From Limnoperna fortunei (Eukaryota; Mollusca; Bivalvia; Mytilida; Modiolidae), in assembly GCA_944474755.1 (NCBI GenBank), contig OX104118.1:76894243-76958242 (forward strand): DNA of 64,000 nucleotides, given 5' to 3'. The position numbers and the translations under genes are program-made. Below are positions 51,691 to 62,878 of the stretch, in pieces (position 1 is the first letter of the stretch; every line of letters starts with the position of its first letter). Below the pieces are notes generated by a model. The model made no database searches. It saw only the letters and a program-made list of their open reading frames with translations, and was not told where the DNA came from.

Positions 51691-52005
51691 ACCGAGTTTC
51701 CAGGTTCGATTCCTTGGTTGTGACAACTTGATGGTAATTCATGCTCCGTTACACAATATTTTGCGGTTTTCGACTTATTAATCGGTCAAAGACATCTAAC
51801 GAGTGTTCTTGTGTTGGGCTGTCTACCTGTTAGATACAAAAGTCTGCATGTCAGATACAGTCTTTTGTAGGAAAAATATGCCAACTTGGCAGATCAACAT
51901 GGAATATTGGACATTTTGTTTTCGTTAGACTTTATCAAGGCAAGGATCAGGCTTATCCTCAGGGTGAACCTTGATCAAGTTTGTATCAAAAGCTAAATCT
52001 CTTAA

Positions 52006-52622
52006 GCTTCAGTCACACTACACCGTATAGCGCTAACGGACGTCCAACGCATAACAAAATTTTCAATCCGTCCATGTCCGTTCGCATGCGTTTCTTTTCC
52101 GCTTATCATGCGGCGTTTGCGCTTCTTGTCCGGCGATGTCCGGCGGTGTTCGTTCCGTTCGGTGGAAAGTTTTGAACATGTTCAAAATTTGGAACGTACA
52201 GCACCGGATAAAGTTGTCCGTCAGATGTACGGTAACCATGCGCTGGTATGCGTTTTGTTCGTTACTCGTACGTTCCTTATTCTGTACTTGTCCGGTTCGA
52301 GTCCGTTCTTTCCCGGTGGACCTGATTTACGGCCGGACTACTAACGGACATGCAGCGGATGTAACGTAAGTGTACGCTGCGTGTACGTTTTGTGCGGTAC
52401 AAATCCGTTACTAGTACGTTGAAGTCCGTTAACTGTACGTCGTTCATCCGGTATATGTGCGTTGATCGTTCGGTCATTTTGCGTTTTGCACGTTTTATAT
52501 GCCCCGTACAGCGATCATGAGAGCAGCAGCGGGAAATGCTTTTCATCACCGGATAACTTTCAGCCGCATTTTTCTTTGCGTTTGGCGTCCGTTAACGCTA
52601 TGCGGTGTAGTGTGACTGCACC
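52006..52622. mobile_element. TTAA-flanked foldback MITE (617 bp)
   Basis: Termini share CAGTCACACTACACCG and a following TAACGGACG; TTAA at 52002-52005 and 52623-52626. GC-richer interior with many TCCGTT/CGTACG motifs on both strands, giving spurious open frames. Confidence 0.85.
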
Positions 52623-52789
52623 TTAATATTCCTTTTATCGACCTTTACCTACTGACCCGATAAATTTGATAAATACCGGTACGTTGTTACTGACATTATT
52701 AATGGAAAATATAAAAATCATCGATAAATATGTGTACTTGTCAGAACTTTATGAAACCTACCGGCACGAGGGTATAAACAACGAAGAAC

Positions 52790-55140
52790 TTGTACATGTA
52801 CCTAGCGATTTCTCTATATCGCAAAGATCGTAAGATCTATGGTGGCGGTTTGATCATTTACAACAAAGATTTTTTTGGTGTCAAACGTAAAATCGAACTT
52901 GAAAGTCAAAATGATGAGACCCTTTGGGTTGAGGTCAAGGTAAACATTCTTAGTATGTTATACCAACAGAAGTAATTGGACGGATGCTAATTACTTCTTA
53001 CGATTTAATTTTGTCCTCGAGCGAGCTAACATTATAAACAAAAATCATTAATTGTGATCTCTTTAGAACTGAAAACAATAAACTTCTGGAAACAATAAAT
53101 AATTTTGGTCTGAACAATATTATTGGCATTTAGCAACTAGGGTCACCGTACACCCAGAAACCTTATTGAGACAAAATTACTGTACGAGTATCAGTTAGGA
53201 TTTTTACCCGAATGCTCAACCGTTCATCAGTAATTGGAGCTATATAACAATATAGTTTACCAGTACTAAATTCTTTCGAGAAAAAAGAAATAAGTTGTTT
53301 TTATGTTTTTTTTTATTTTTCACAAGCTTTTGGTCGTGCTTGGCAAAAAAGGACTGTTGCTTAAAATGAAAGCATGTGAGATAAATGGTAGTTTACTAAC
53401 TGGTTTCAAAGTTATTTAACAGGGAGGAAACAGAGGGTTGAAAAAAAAATCAAACCTGTTCAGATGTTTGCAGTCTTTCAGCTGGCGTTCCCCATGAATC
53501 AGTTCCAGGTACTCTCCTTTTTTCTTTTATATATAAAGGGTTTAAAGGAAGCTACCACTTATACACTTATTAAGTATCGGATCGACCAATAATATACAAG
53601 TCTAGAAGATTATGCAACGATACAAATGACGGTGTTTTTGTCAAAATTATAGACACAGACTGACCAACGAAAGGCCTTAGTCAGTGTCAATATAAATAAT
53701 ATACATATGTAACAATGATATTGCAGAAAGTCTGGTGTCCTTTTGTAGATTATTTGCTGATTATACATCATTTTGATACTCAGACCGTATTTCTCAACAA
53801 GTAAACGTTGTTGTTTATCGCAACCTAGGCAAAATAAATGAGTGGTCAAAGCAATGGCTTATGTCATTTAACCCTGAAAAGATCATGATTTTGCAAGTAG
53901 TGAATTTCGCGACCTCAATTTCTCTCTAAATGGTGTAAGTATCCCACTAAAAAGTAATCATCGACATTTTGGAGTCACACTATATCAATGTATATGATGA
54001 TGCGAAGTGGAACATGCATATAGATAATATAATTACTAGTGCAATGAAGCATTTGGAAATTCTTCGAACATTAAAATATCAACTTAATCGCAAAAATCTA
54101 GAGCAGTTGTATCTAATCTATATACTACCCATACTGGAATACGCAAGTATTAGTTCCTCGAATAAATTAGAGCAAGTTCAACTCAAAGCGGCTACAATTA
54201 TAACAGGACTTCCGTCATTTACGAAGTCCGATGTTATTTACAATGAACTCAAATGGTAATCTCTTAGCAATTGAAGAAAGAAACGAAAACTCCAAATGTT
54301 TTATTGTATAAATCACAATGATACTCTGAATTACCAAAGGCTACTTATACCAATTGCTCAAAGACTTTCCAACTATCAAATACGCGATGATCAAAATTAC
54401 ATGTTGTCATTTTGTAGACTATCTTTAACAAATGAATAATTCTTTCCCTTCTTTATAAGAGAATGGAAACGGGTTGATCCATCAATTCGAAACTTGGAGA
54501 CATAAGGGAAATTTAAATCTGAATTAAAACAAAACGACGTCCCAATAAAACCTGCGATACCTATAGTTATTACTCAGTAAGACAAAGACAACTTAATATA
54601 GTCTTAACTCAACTGCGGCGCTCGGCATCCTTTCTAACTAGTGATGTATATTATGTTAATGTAAAAGCCAGTCCCTCGTGCCAGTGTGGCTCTAATTTTG
54701 AAGACCTAGACCAACTTGTTGTTGTACTGTCCATTGTATGCAAATCTCAGACGAATACTATATCAAAGACCAATGGCTACCTACGGACATTGTTATTAAT
54801 TCTGAATTATTAACATCAGGCAGTGCAAACCTTTCATTACAAGAAAATATAAATATTCTCAAAACGCGTTCGATTTCTTTAGAGGATCTATGAGATTCCT
54901 CACTTCCTGAATTTCAATTACTTTACTTTTCAGAGACATCGCAACCACTTGTAAATCAATTTATTATTATTATTATTTATTTGCTTAATAAGTTGAGTAC
55001 ACTATTTTTACTATCATGTAAAATAATAGCATGCTCCAGCATTATGTTATACTGTAGATTATTATATTGTGGAGAAGACCTCTGTAAGTATGAATTGTAC
55101 GTGTGTCTAATCATGTTGCTTAAAGCAAATAAATATGTTT
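52790..55140 (+). pseudogene. Decayed non-LTR retrotransposon (LINE)
   Basis: Pieces in order but in changing frames: an endonuclease-like stretch (RKDRKIYGGGLIIYNKDFFG, WVEVKV), RT pieces (YQLGFLPECSTVHQ near 53.2 kb; GLLLKMKACEINGSLLTGF near 53.35 kb; a GVP-like segment near 53.48 kb; NEWSKQWLMSFNPEK near 53.85 kb), then KHLEILRTLKYQLNRKNLEQ with LPILEYAS, and a Cys-rich end (PSCQCGSNFEDLDQL). 3' region with an ATT microsatellite and AATAAA. Many stops and frameshifts, so inactive. CR1/Jockey group likely. Confidence 0.85.
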
Positions 55141-55144
55141 AAAA

Positions 55145-56660
55145 TTACTTGCCTGATATATAATTCTTTAAGACTTTGGCGCGAAACAATTTATCTAAGG
55201 TCAATAATTTAAAATTTATGTGTGAACCCTCTGATAACAAACAAATAATAAGCGCGGGGGGAGGGGGTTAACTTGTTACAACTTATTATCGATTTACAAT
55301 TTGGCAGAATGTATGTAACGTTATACAAGGGAGTTAAGTAACAAATATGTTATCCGGTTAAGCTATAGAAATACATATACCGAATACTGCAATAGAAATT
55401 GGTCACATGAAGTTGACATAGAAAGTTATTGATGGACAGGTTGAGCGTTTTTTTATTATCTATCTATAATTGACTCGCTTCTTTGTTCCAGATGATGTTA
55501 GGACATAAGTGGTCATGTAACTCTGTAACTGATATTGGATGTTCTATCGGCAGTTCATTTGGTTCTTAAAATAAATACAGCAAACACATGTTTACTGTAC
55601 GTTATTCGTGGTTCTAACAATCCAACTGACAAGTATTTTGTTAATTGAAACTTGAATTAATGGGAATACTGTCAGAGGTTTTCCTGGCGACTTCAACTAA
55701 TAATTATAATTTTGAACGTCCTCCAATCATACATTGTAGTATAAGTGGTAACTTGTGCAAATTTTCACAGCTGAGATAGTACTAGTATATGAAATACTTA
55801 TTCAATTTATGTTACAATTATTGGTATAATGTGCGGAAAATACGCAAGTATTCATGATTTCATGAATTTCAGATTATGAGGTCAAGGGTGGGCCGAAAAC
55901 AGTCGCCTTTTCTGCATACATGTCCGAAGACTCTTTATAAGCTCATGGTAATCATTTTCGCAAGGCCAGACTGATATTTGATATTGACAAATCCGCGGCG
56001 AGTCGGCCCAGCTTATCAATTTCGTCCACAGGTCCATTATGTATACGTTTACAGATAATGGATAAAACGTTAATTAACGTCATGCGAGCAATATTTCGAT
56101 ATTTGGAGAAACCAAAATAGACAAGTACCTATATTACTCTTATTATTACGACTGTTTTAAACATCCATATATATCCATAAAAATTTTCCATAAAGTAATA
56201 ACAGTAATCTGGTCATGCGAAAATAATCAAAGCGGAAAGAGGAAGTTTCATCTCTTGGATTTTCCTTTTTTTTTTTGTGTTTCACCTCAATTACATTATT
56301 TTGTATAATTGTTAGGTAAGTTAAAATGTAGTTTGAATGCATGTGTATTTCGAAAAAGTTAAATGTTTTCTAGTGTTAGTAATTGCATATGACAAAAAAG
56401 ACCACAACCGCCATAAATAGCATATACCAGTGTTTGTTCAGTTAATTTTATGTAATTACGTAATATGTACATGTATATTGTTTATGATTTAAAATACATA
56501 TGTGAATTGAACAGCTTATATTAATTACACATTAAATAAATACAGGAAATATTACCTGTATTAATTTTCATACAGGCAACATATATATATAATAAATATA
56601 TAAATCATACTTCCGGTTTAATACAGGAACATTCCATGTATTCATAAAACTTCCGGTTTA
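55145..56660. other. Intergenic region, no supported gene
   Basis: Between the LINE and the hairpin cluster. A GC-richer patch at about 55870-56080 has overlapping open frames on both strands (minus MDLWTKLISWADS; plus GGPKTVAFSAYMSEDS). None links by splicing to an exon I trust. Confidence 0.4.
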
Positions 56661-56662
56661 AT

Positions 56663-56738
56663 ACAATTAATGTTCCTTATATTAAAATTACGACATGGAA
56701 TACAATGTCTTAATTTTAATTTAAGGAACATTAATTGT
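56663..56738. repeat. Near-perfect hairpin, 28-bp arms
   Basis: Arms 56663-56690 and 56711-56738 match at 27 of 28 positions (ACAATTAATGTTCCTTA...), with GACAT/ATGTC extending the pairing into the 20-bp loop. Confidence 0.9.
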
Positions 56739-57111
56739 AAAAATATAACTAACGTTTCTGAAAATTACCGTAAAATTTAGGCTGGTGTGCTTTATTTTCA
56801 ACAACAAACACTGTTTATCATGTCAAACAAGTCAGATTAATGGGTTGTCATTGGTTAATAAATGTAATATAAAATGAAGCATGTATGATGTCTTCGTACA
56901 GTCTCGATCATCTGTATAGAACCTTCGGCGTTGACCCTGGTCTATACAGCTGATCTTGACCCAATACAACTGCCTCAGACGTAATACAGGTTCTACATGA
57001 AAAAAACAAATTTTAAAACACATTATTACATGAATAGAATTTTTCGTGTTTTTGATTGGTTTAAAACAACTTCCGGGTAACGATAAATCGCAACAGTACT
57101 AAAATTACCTA

Positions 57112-57190
57112 AAATACAGGCTTAAACTGGTCAAAACTTTGCAGCGGAATCCAATATTGACCAGGTTTTTAACAGTTTAAGCCTGTTTTT
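57112..57190. repeat. Hairpin, about 18-bp arms
   Basis: ACAGGCTTAAACTG and CAGTTTAAGCCTGT with further partial inner pairing. Confidence 0.8.
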
Positions 57191-57699
57191 CATAACTATT
57201 CCAACAAACTATAAACTTCAATTTTAGTTGTAGTTGAATCATCTGTAATTATAAAATATACTGTTAAAAATGTAAGAATAAAATAATTGACTTTTATACT
57301 TTTCCATATTTGAAATGTGATTAAACTGGAATTTCATGATTATCAGCAAATCAATATTAAAAGGCAGTATCAACAGAAAATATTAAGAGTTACCAGCATT
57401 ACAGCAATTACAAACTGTAAGCATCCTCTGTTTTTCTGATGAAAGAAGATGGTGATTTTATTCATGTAAAAAAACAAATACCGACTTTGATATACGGTCG
57501 CTATCATTTTGCCATTTGAGAAACATTTTGCCAATTTGTAAAACTTAAATGAAGCTGGAAATTACAGACAGAAAATGGTACACTGGAAATCACTATTGAA
57601 ACCTACGCAGGTAATCACTGTTGTACTTAATGTAGGATACACTATCTGGTAACCTGTTACTGCTACACATTAACTATACCTATGAGCGCATTTTTTCCT

Positions 57700-57793
57700 A
57701 CCGATGGTCGAAGGTTTCCACCGAGCACTCTGGCTTCCTCTCTAAAAAACAGGGCACAACGATATAGTAGCTGCTGACAAACAAACAAATGAA
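57700..57793 (+). mobile_element. SINE fragment (tail half)
   Basis: Decayed CCGATGGTCGAAGGTTTCCA through ACAAACAAACAAATG, just upstream of the K2P start. Confidence 0.65.
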
Positions 57794-57909
57794 TTTTAAT
57801 AAAAACATCTTGATCTTGAAACCACACCGCAATATTTTAGAGTATTTAAAAGATCTAAAAACTTTTATCAATGTAGTAGTTGGTAAATCATTATTAAATA
57901 CTTTTAGAC

Positions 57910-58084
57910 ATGCAGCCGGTAATTTCAAATTTGGAAATTAAAACCGACACAAAGATTTTATTGGTTCTCTCAGCCGCAAATCTTGTCTATACTCTGATTG
58001 GTGGAGCGATAATGATGGCACTTGAATCCCCCAACGAAGAAATGTCATCAAAGGAAATAATTTATAGAATTACCAGTTTTTTAA
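57910..58084 (+). CDS. K2P exon 1 (N-terminus, TM1)
   Basis: MQPVISNLEIKTDTKILLVL onward, including TM1 (LVYTLIGGAIMMALE). Ends phase 1 at GTAAGA. Confidence 0.88.
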
Positions 58085-61000
58085 GTAAGATAATATAAAC
58101 TTTATAGTTTTTAATTTTGCCGGAAAAAGTATACTCGGTTTGTTATCCAAGTTGTGATTATCTAGCAATCTGCTGTCTAAATGATCATACATTGTTTTTG
58201 GATAACGTGGAAATTGTGACATGTCGAGATCTGAAAAAATAATAGGATGCATCTTAAAATCACTCTCAATCGCAATAAAAACTCTTCAAATGTTTATAGA
58301 AATTTGTGTTATCTGTTATTTATGTACACGCTGTATACAGGGATATAGCAAAATGTGACGAGAAAATACATTCGAATGTTTATCTGTTTTTATTTTAAAG
58401 GTGTAATTGAAACCAGGGTACAATAGCTTCCTTCTAAGTCAAAACTTCACGCCATGAAATAGCTGAAAACTTACTGAAAGGGCGGAAAATGCAATACAAA
58501 GATACAAACAATTCCTCACTTAGTACGAGGCTTAAAATCTACACTACTACAGAACAGAAAAACTATCTAAATTACTAAAGATCAAAGGAAAAATGTCTAC
58601 AATACTACAGAACAAAGAAAAAATATCCACATCACTATGGAACAAAAGAAAACTGAAAGTACCAAAATATCTACGAATTCGTAAATAATTTCAGATTTAT
58701 CAATCGATTTAAAAAGACCTAAGCAATTTATAACAAAGGAGATGTTATTCACAAACGAAATGAGTGGTTTCGAGTTCGTTAAAATAAAAATGGTGTTCTG
58801 GTTATAAGCGACTGTATACGTATAAAAAGATTTCAGCAGAACCGTGTTTAATTGATTGTTGTATAGGAACTTTGAGTTTGCTCTGTCTAACTGTCAGTCA
58901 TAACAACCAGATATAATTTACATAAAAGTGTTAAGAAAGTATTCAGACGACCATGTTGGTTGCAATTCTCATACTGGAAATCCCTTACCACAAGTCTCTT
59001 GTTCTCTGCATCCGTGCTGACAAGTTTAATAAAGATGGAAAATCTCGCAAGAAACCGCACAATAGTTAACACTTTCGTTTAAATGGTGGATCAATTAGTC
59101 CATGTTCCTAACATTCATTTTAATTGCAACATATTGCAAACAAAATCAAACATAATTCGTTACATTCACATATTTTCAATATTTCCACGTCACATATTGA
59201 ATTTTGATTAATATACGTAAGTTTAAGAATACTATTTACAGAATGATTTTATAATTACTCTCCAGCTAACCATTCAACATGCCTGGCCAGAAGCGAACTA
59301 CAAGAATTTATTTCACAAGTGAAGATGGCCCACGACCGGGGTTTGCCGACCAGTAATGACACAGAAGTTACAAAACAGTGGAATTACATTAATTCTGTTT
59401 TCTTTGTTCTAACTGCCACAACAACAATTGGTATGTTTTTAGATTTAAAAACCAGTGGTGCAATACGTGTATTATAAATTATTAATGTCAATCTAATTAG
59501 CATATGTATTTTACAGCCTCTGATATTCCACATTTAATGCTATGTAACTACGAGACTTTTTTTATGTGTCATCTATTATGCTAAATTTGTATATATTTGA
59601 TAACACTTGAGTGCGTGTTCACTGTTGAACACAAACAGCCAATTTTGTTGTGTTTTGTTGTTTTTTTTTCAACGGCAAATAATTAATACATCTTAGAAAT
59701 CTTATTTTCAAAACAAGAACCCATGGGTTGTAGTTTTACATAGAACAAAGGACTTCGATATTAACCTTAATTGACAAGGAATTAAAGGTTTGGGGTATTC
59801 ACCTGCTATTCCCACAATAAAACTGTACTCTATGAAAAATTGCTAAAATTGTTCATTGTTCAACAAAAAAAATGCTTAATGTTTGGAAGATAATAGAATC
59901 AAGTTTATGTAACTATTGAAAGAAATGGAAGAAGATTATGAACATTTTTTATAACATGTAGATATTTATCACCATTTTGAAACTATGGTAAACAATGTTT
60001 GAAGCAAAAAAAAAATTCAAAACAAACAATTTAGTGTTTGGATACAAATTGTCTGATGAGGCATATTATAACTACAACTATGTTTTATCAGTCCTAGCTT
60101 TTTCTGTATACAACTTAAGGTTATAGATAGATGTGTATAATTTATTCGTCTTTGAGTAGCAAACAAATAAATACATAAAAATATACTAGCAATTTGCTTA
60201 AGAATATTATAAAACATTGAATGTTAGAGATATAATGTAATCTGCAGAACTTATTATGTAATGTATGTTAACATTGAATATTAATTATGTCTCTTGATAA
60301 TCATTAACAAAACATTTTGTTGTGAATGTTAGCAATATATTTAAACAATCATGTATTTAAAAATATAATTTTGTATTAAAACAGGTTATGGGAATCAGAC
60401 ACCAGCAACTAGAGGCGGAAAATCATTCATTATTTTATATGTACTGTTTGGAATTCCATTAACGACACTTTTGCTGACTGGTTTTATTCTAAAACTTAAG
60501 AAATTAATCAAGAATGTGCAAGAAAAGAAGATAAGTTTAGAGATTATTCCACGCTTCGTGCTGTTACATAGTACCTTTTTCATTTTTCTGATGCTGATTC
60601 CGTCTATGTTGTTTTGTGTTTTGGAAGGCTGGGCATTCGAAGACGCCATGTACTATTGTTCTATCACCTTGACAACCATTGGATTCGGGGACTATGTGAT
60701 AGGTAGGAGAAGAATATTTTACGATGCATATTTATATTATGTTAAAAGTTAATTGGTTTTTATTTAGATGTGACTAGCTGGTGTAGAAGTTTCAGAAGCA
60801 GTATTTAAGTAATAACTATCTATAAAATTTAAACAATGCGTATATATTTCCTAACAGGGGAATTGTATAGGTCAATAATAGACATAAGACTGTAACTTAC
60901 ACAAGAAAAGTATATATTTAATTGATAGGATAAATATGTTCAACCATGCATTTTGCATAACGACGGAGGCCTTGAAGGAGAGAATTGTTATCCAGTTATC

Positions 61001-62878
61001 CATGTACATTGATATAATTTGTTTAATAAATAAATAAATAAATGAATAAATGAATAAGAAAAAACTTAACAATGTGAGTGGTTTAGTAGGGGATTTTTGT
61101 CTTTAAATTTCAGTGTCAATGTAGTATTCTATATAAGGCGATTTAGTATTTCTTTTCAATGAACTATTTTTTCAATGTGGTAATAGTTCTTAATATAGAA
61201 ACCTGTCTAACGATTAAATTTATTTAAAAAAAAATATTTATTGAGATATTATTGATAATGTATGGGGATTTGCATTTTTGTCTATCCTATTCTGACGACT
61301 TCTAGTCTTCTACCTTAGACCCGGTAATGTTCGATTAAATCATCACATGTATTATTAGCTCTTAACGAAATTGCTGTCGTATCTTTTAAATTGTGTGACT
61401 TTGTTGCATGTATGTTCCCTCATTCAACTACATCTTTCTCGGAAAACAACTTCGATGCATTATTAATTAAATTTTGAGTAAAATAGAAACCCTAATTGTA
61501 CCATTTATTTTCTTAAATGATTTTGATGTAGAACCACCATTCGTTTTTTTTTTACTCTTCGGCTATATTAAAATTTGATAATTTTGACTTATCTTAGAAA
61601 ATTTACCTTTATTTCAAATAAAGTGACACTTCAGTCACATATACAAACGTGCAGGGTCAACATTCAGTCAAAAGTTTACAATATGTTTCATTGCATATAA
61701 GAACGAACGCTCAACGGGAAGTCCACGTGGTCTAAAAATCTACTTTAACTTTCTATTTCAGTCAAAAAATAGTGCATGTCCCTAATATTGACTCTCAACA
61801 TTTTTATGTTCATTTAAAACCAGTAAAACATTATTATCAAGTTTCCTAGAATATTCAGCTTTCAAAAATACCAAATTTATTCTGGTATGTGCGGTTCAAA
61901 TTCTAAATGAGGCAAGAGTGAACTTGTCTTCTGAATTGTACTACTTTTACGTACAACCTCTGGACTGGTTCCCGGTATTTGGTGGTCCTACACCTTTATC
62001 TTCCGAAACGGAGATCCATGCATACGGAATATCTCGATTTTCACATTTAAAACAAACATGGTTTTCAGACATTTCCAAAGATACATTCAAGCGTTTGTAC
62101 ATTTAATGCATGATATGGAGAAACCCTCCTAGCACACGCGATGATTTAAATGGGCATGTTGTTTTACATGTAGTAAGCACGAAATCGGACCAAATATTTA
62201 GTACCATTCTAACAAGTGTGATTATACTAAGATTATTTGGTGTTTCTGTTTGGATGAAGGAAACGGGTCAAGATAACGAAGTCTATTGTATATAGCAGTT
62301 TTCAACTTTTGATTGAAAGAAATATCATTGTAGATACAATCGTCTTTATTACTTAATGGAGTTACCTTTGGATACCAGCAGTGATATCTATATGTTAAAA
62401 CTGTTAAACTTTAAGTTGGTTTTATAAATACTGTAATAAGTTGTAATTAGTATAATTTAAAATTTAATATTTTTACTAGCTAATGGATACGAAGGTGCCA
62501 ACAGAGTATTTTATAAAATCTGTGTCATAATTTGGATATTCGCTGGACTGACTTGGATTGGATATGTAATAAGTATATCGACAGAGAAATACAACCAACT
62601 AATAGAAAAAAGAACTGCAAAAACAAAGGTATTACATTAAAGCGATTAGAAGAAAAACCGTACAGTTTGTACGATTTTTTTAGACCTAAATATATAAAAA
62701 GGTATACGCTTTATAAAGCATACGGCAAAATATCGATAAATTCTAATTTATTGGCTTAGATTGTGTTGAATTTTAAATAAACAAGAAAAATGTGATACTT
62801 CACTTTCTTGTATTACTTAAATGATTTTTTCTATTACAGGCAACAGATAAATCAACGTTAGTCGAAAACCACATATAG
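57910..62878 (+). CDS. Two-pore-domain potassium channel (KCNK/K2P family), 5 coding exons
   Basis: A membrane K+ leak channel of 281 residues: short for the family, whose members are usually above 300, and with only about 30 residues after TM4. Order: TM1 (about 14-38), extracellular cap with N-glycosylation sequons (NHS, NDT) and a Cys, pore loop 1 with filter TTIGYGN (111-117), TM2 with FGIPL (about 127-149), TM3 (about 171-193), pore loop 2 with filter TTIGFGD (210-216), TM4 (about 230-252), and a tail ending ENHI. The second filter and GDYVIG look closer to TREK/TALK/TASK than to TWIK, but I cannot place the subfamily without a tree, so no symbol is given. The start Met is the first after an in-frame TAA five codons upstream. 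A 3' splice-like TTTTAG precedes it, so non-coding 5' exons are likely. Transcribed divergently from MDN1. Confidence 0.93.
58085..59265. other. K2P intron 1, mostly unrecognised
   Basis: AT-rich; a weak SINE remnant at about 58430-58510 and repeated ACTACAGAACA motifs at 58540-58640. Confidence 0.5.
59266..59430 (+). CDS. K2P exon 2 (cap, pore loop 1)
   Basis: Acceptor CTCTCCAG. Cap from NHSTCLARSELQEF to TSNDTEVTKQW, then NSVFFVLTATTTIG. The donor splits the first filter Gly codon. Confidence 0.92.
59755..59865 (+). mobile_element. SINE fragment in K2P intron 2
   Basis: TTAACCTTAATTGACAAGGA through GAAAAATTGCTAAAATTG: body and tail only, decayed. Confidence 0.6.
60385..60702 (+). CDS. K2P exon 3 (TM2, TM3, pore loop 2)
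   Basis: Begins within filter 1 (YGNQTPATRGG), runs through TM2, a basic TM2-TM3 linker (KLKKLIKNVQEKK) and TM3 to filter 2 (TTIGFGDYVI). Donor GTAGGA, phase 1. Confidence 0.94.
60703..62479. other. K2P intron 3, no supported feature
   Basis: AT-rich, with a (TAAA/TGAA)n microsatellite at about 61020-61056 and two adjoining 61-62 codon plus-strand frames (61918-62295) lacking motifs or splice fit. Confidence 0.5.
62480..62628 (+). CDS. K2P exon 4 (TM4)
   Basis: Acceptor TTTTACTAG. NGYEGANRVFYKICVIIWIF into TM4 and a basic segment IEKRTAKTK. Donor GTATTA, phase 0. A longer open frame over the same bases is a shadow. Confidence 0.9.
62840..62878 (+). CDS. K2P exon 5 (C-terminus)
   Basis: Twelve residues, ATDKSTLVENHI, then TAG. 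Acceptor CTATTACAG. Too short for ORF finders; supported by phase and the good acceptor. Confidence 0.8.
   Translation, partial: ATDKSTLVENHI

Noticed and set aside
52108..52549. Overlapping open frames on both strands
   Set aside because: Artefact of the GC-rich foldback MITE, whose palindromic content keeps several frames open.
55890..55945. C1q-domain start (VAFSAYM)
   Set aside because: Only a handful of residues match. The frame then stops and nothing downstream fits a C1q fold.
58887..59072. Minus-strand exon ending KRLV before GTAAGG
   Set aside because: A donor-like site is present but there is no acceptor tract, start codon or partner exon.
61918..62295. Two adjacent plus-strand frames as an extra K2P exon
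   Set aside because: Phases do not allow inclusion between exons 3 and 4, and there is no channel-like sequence.
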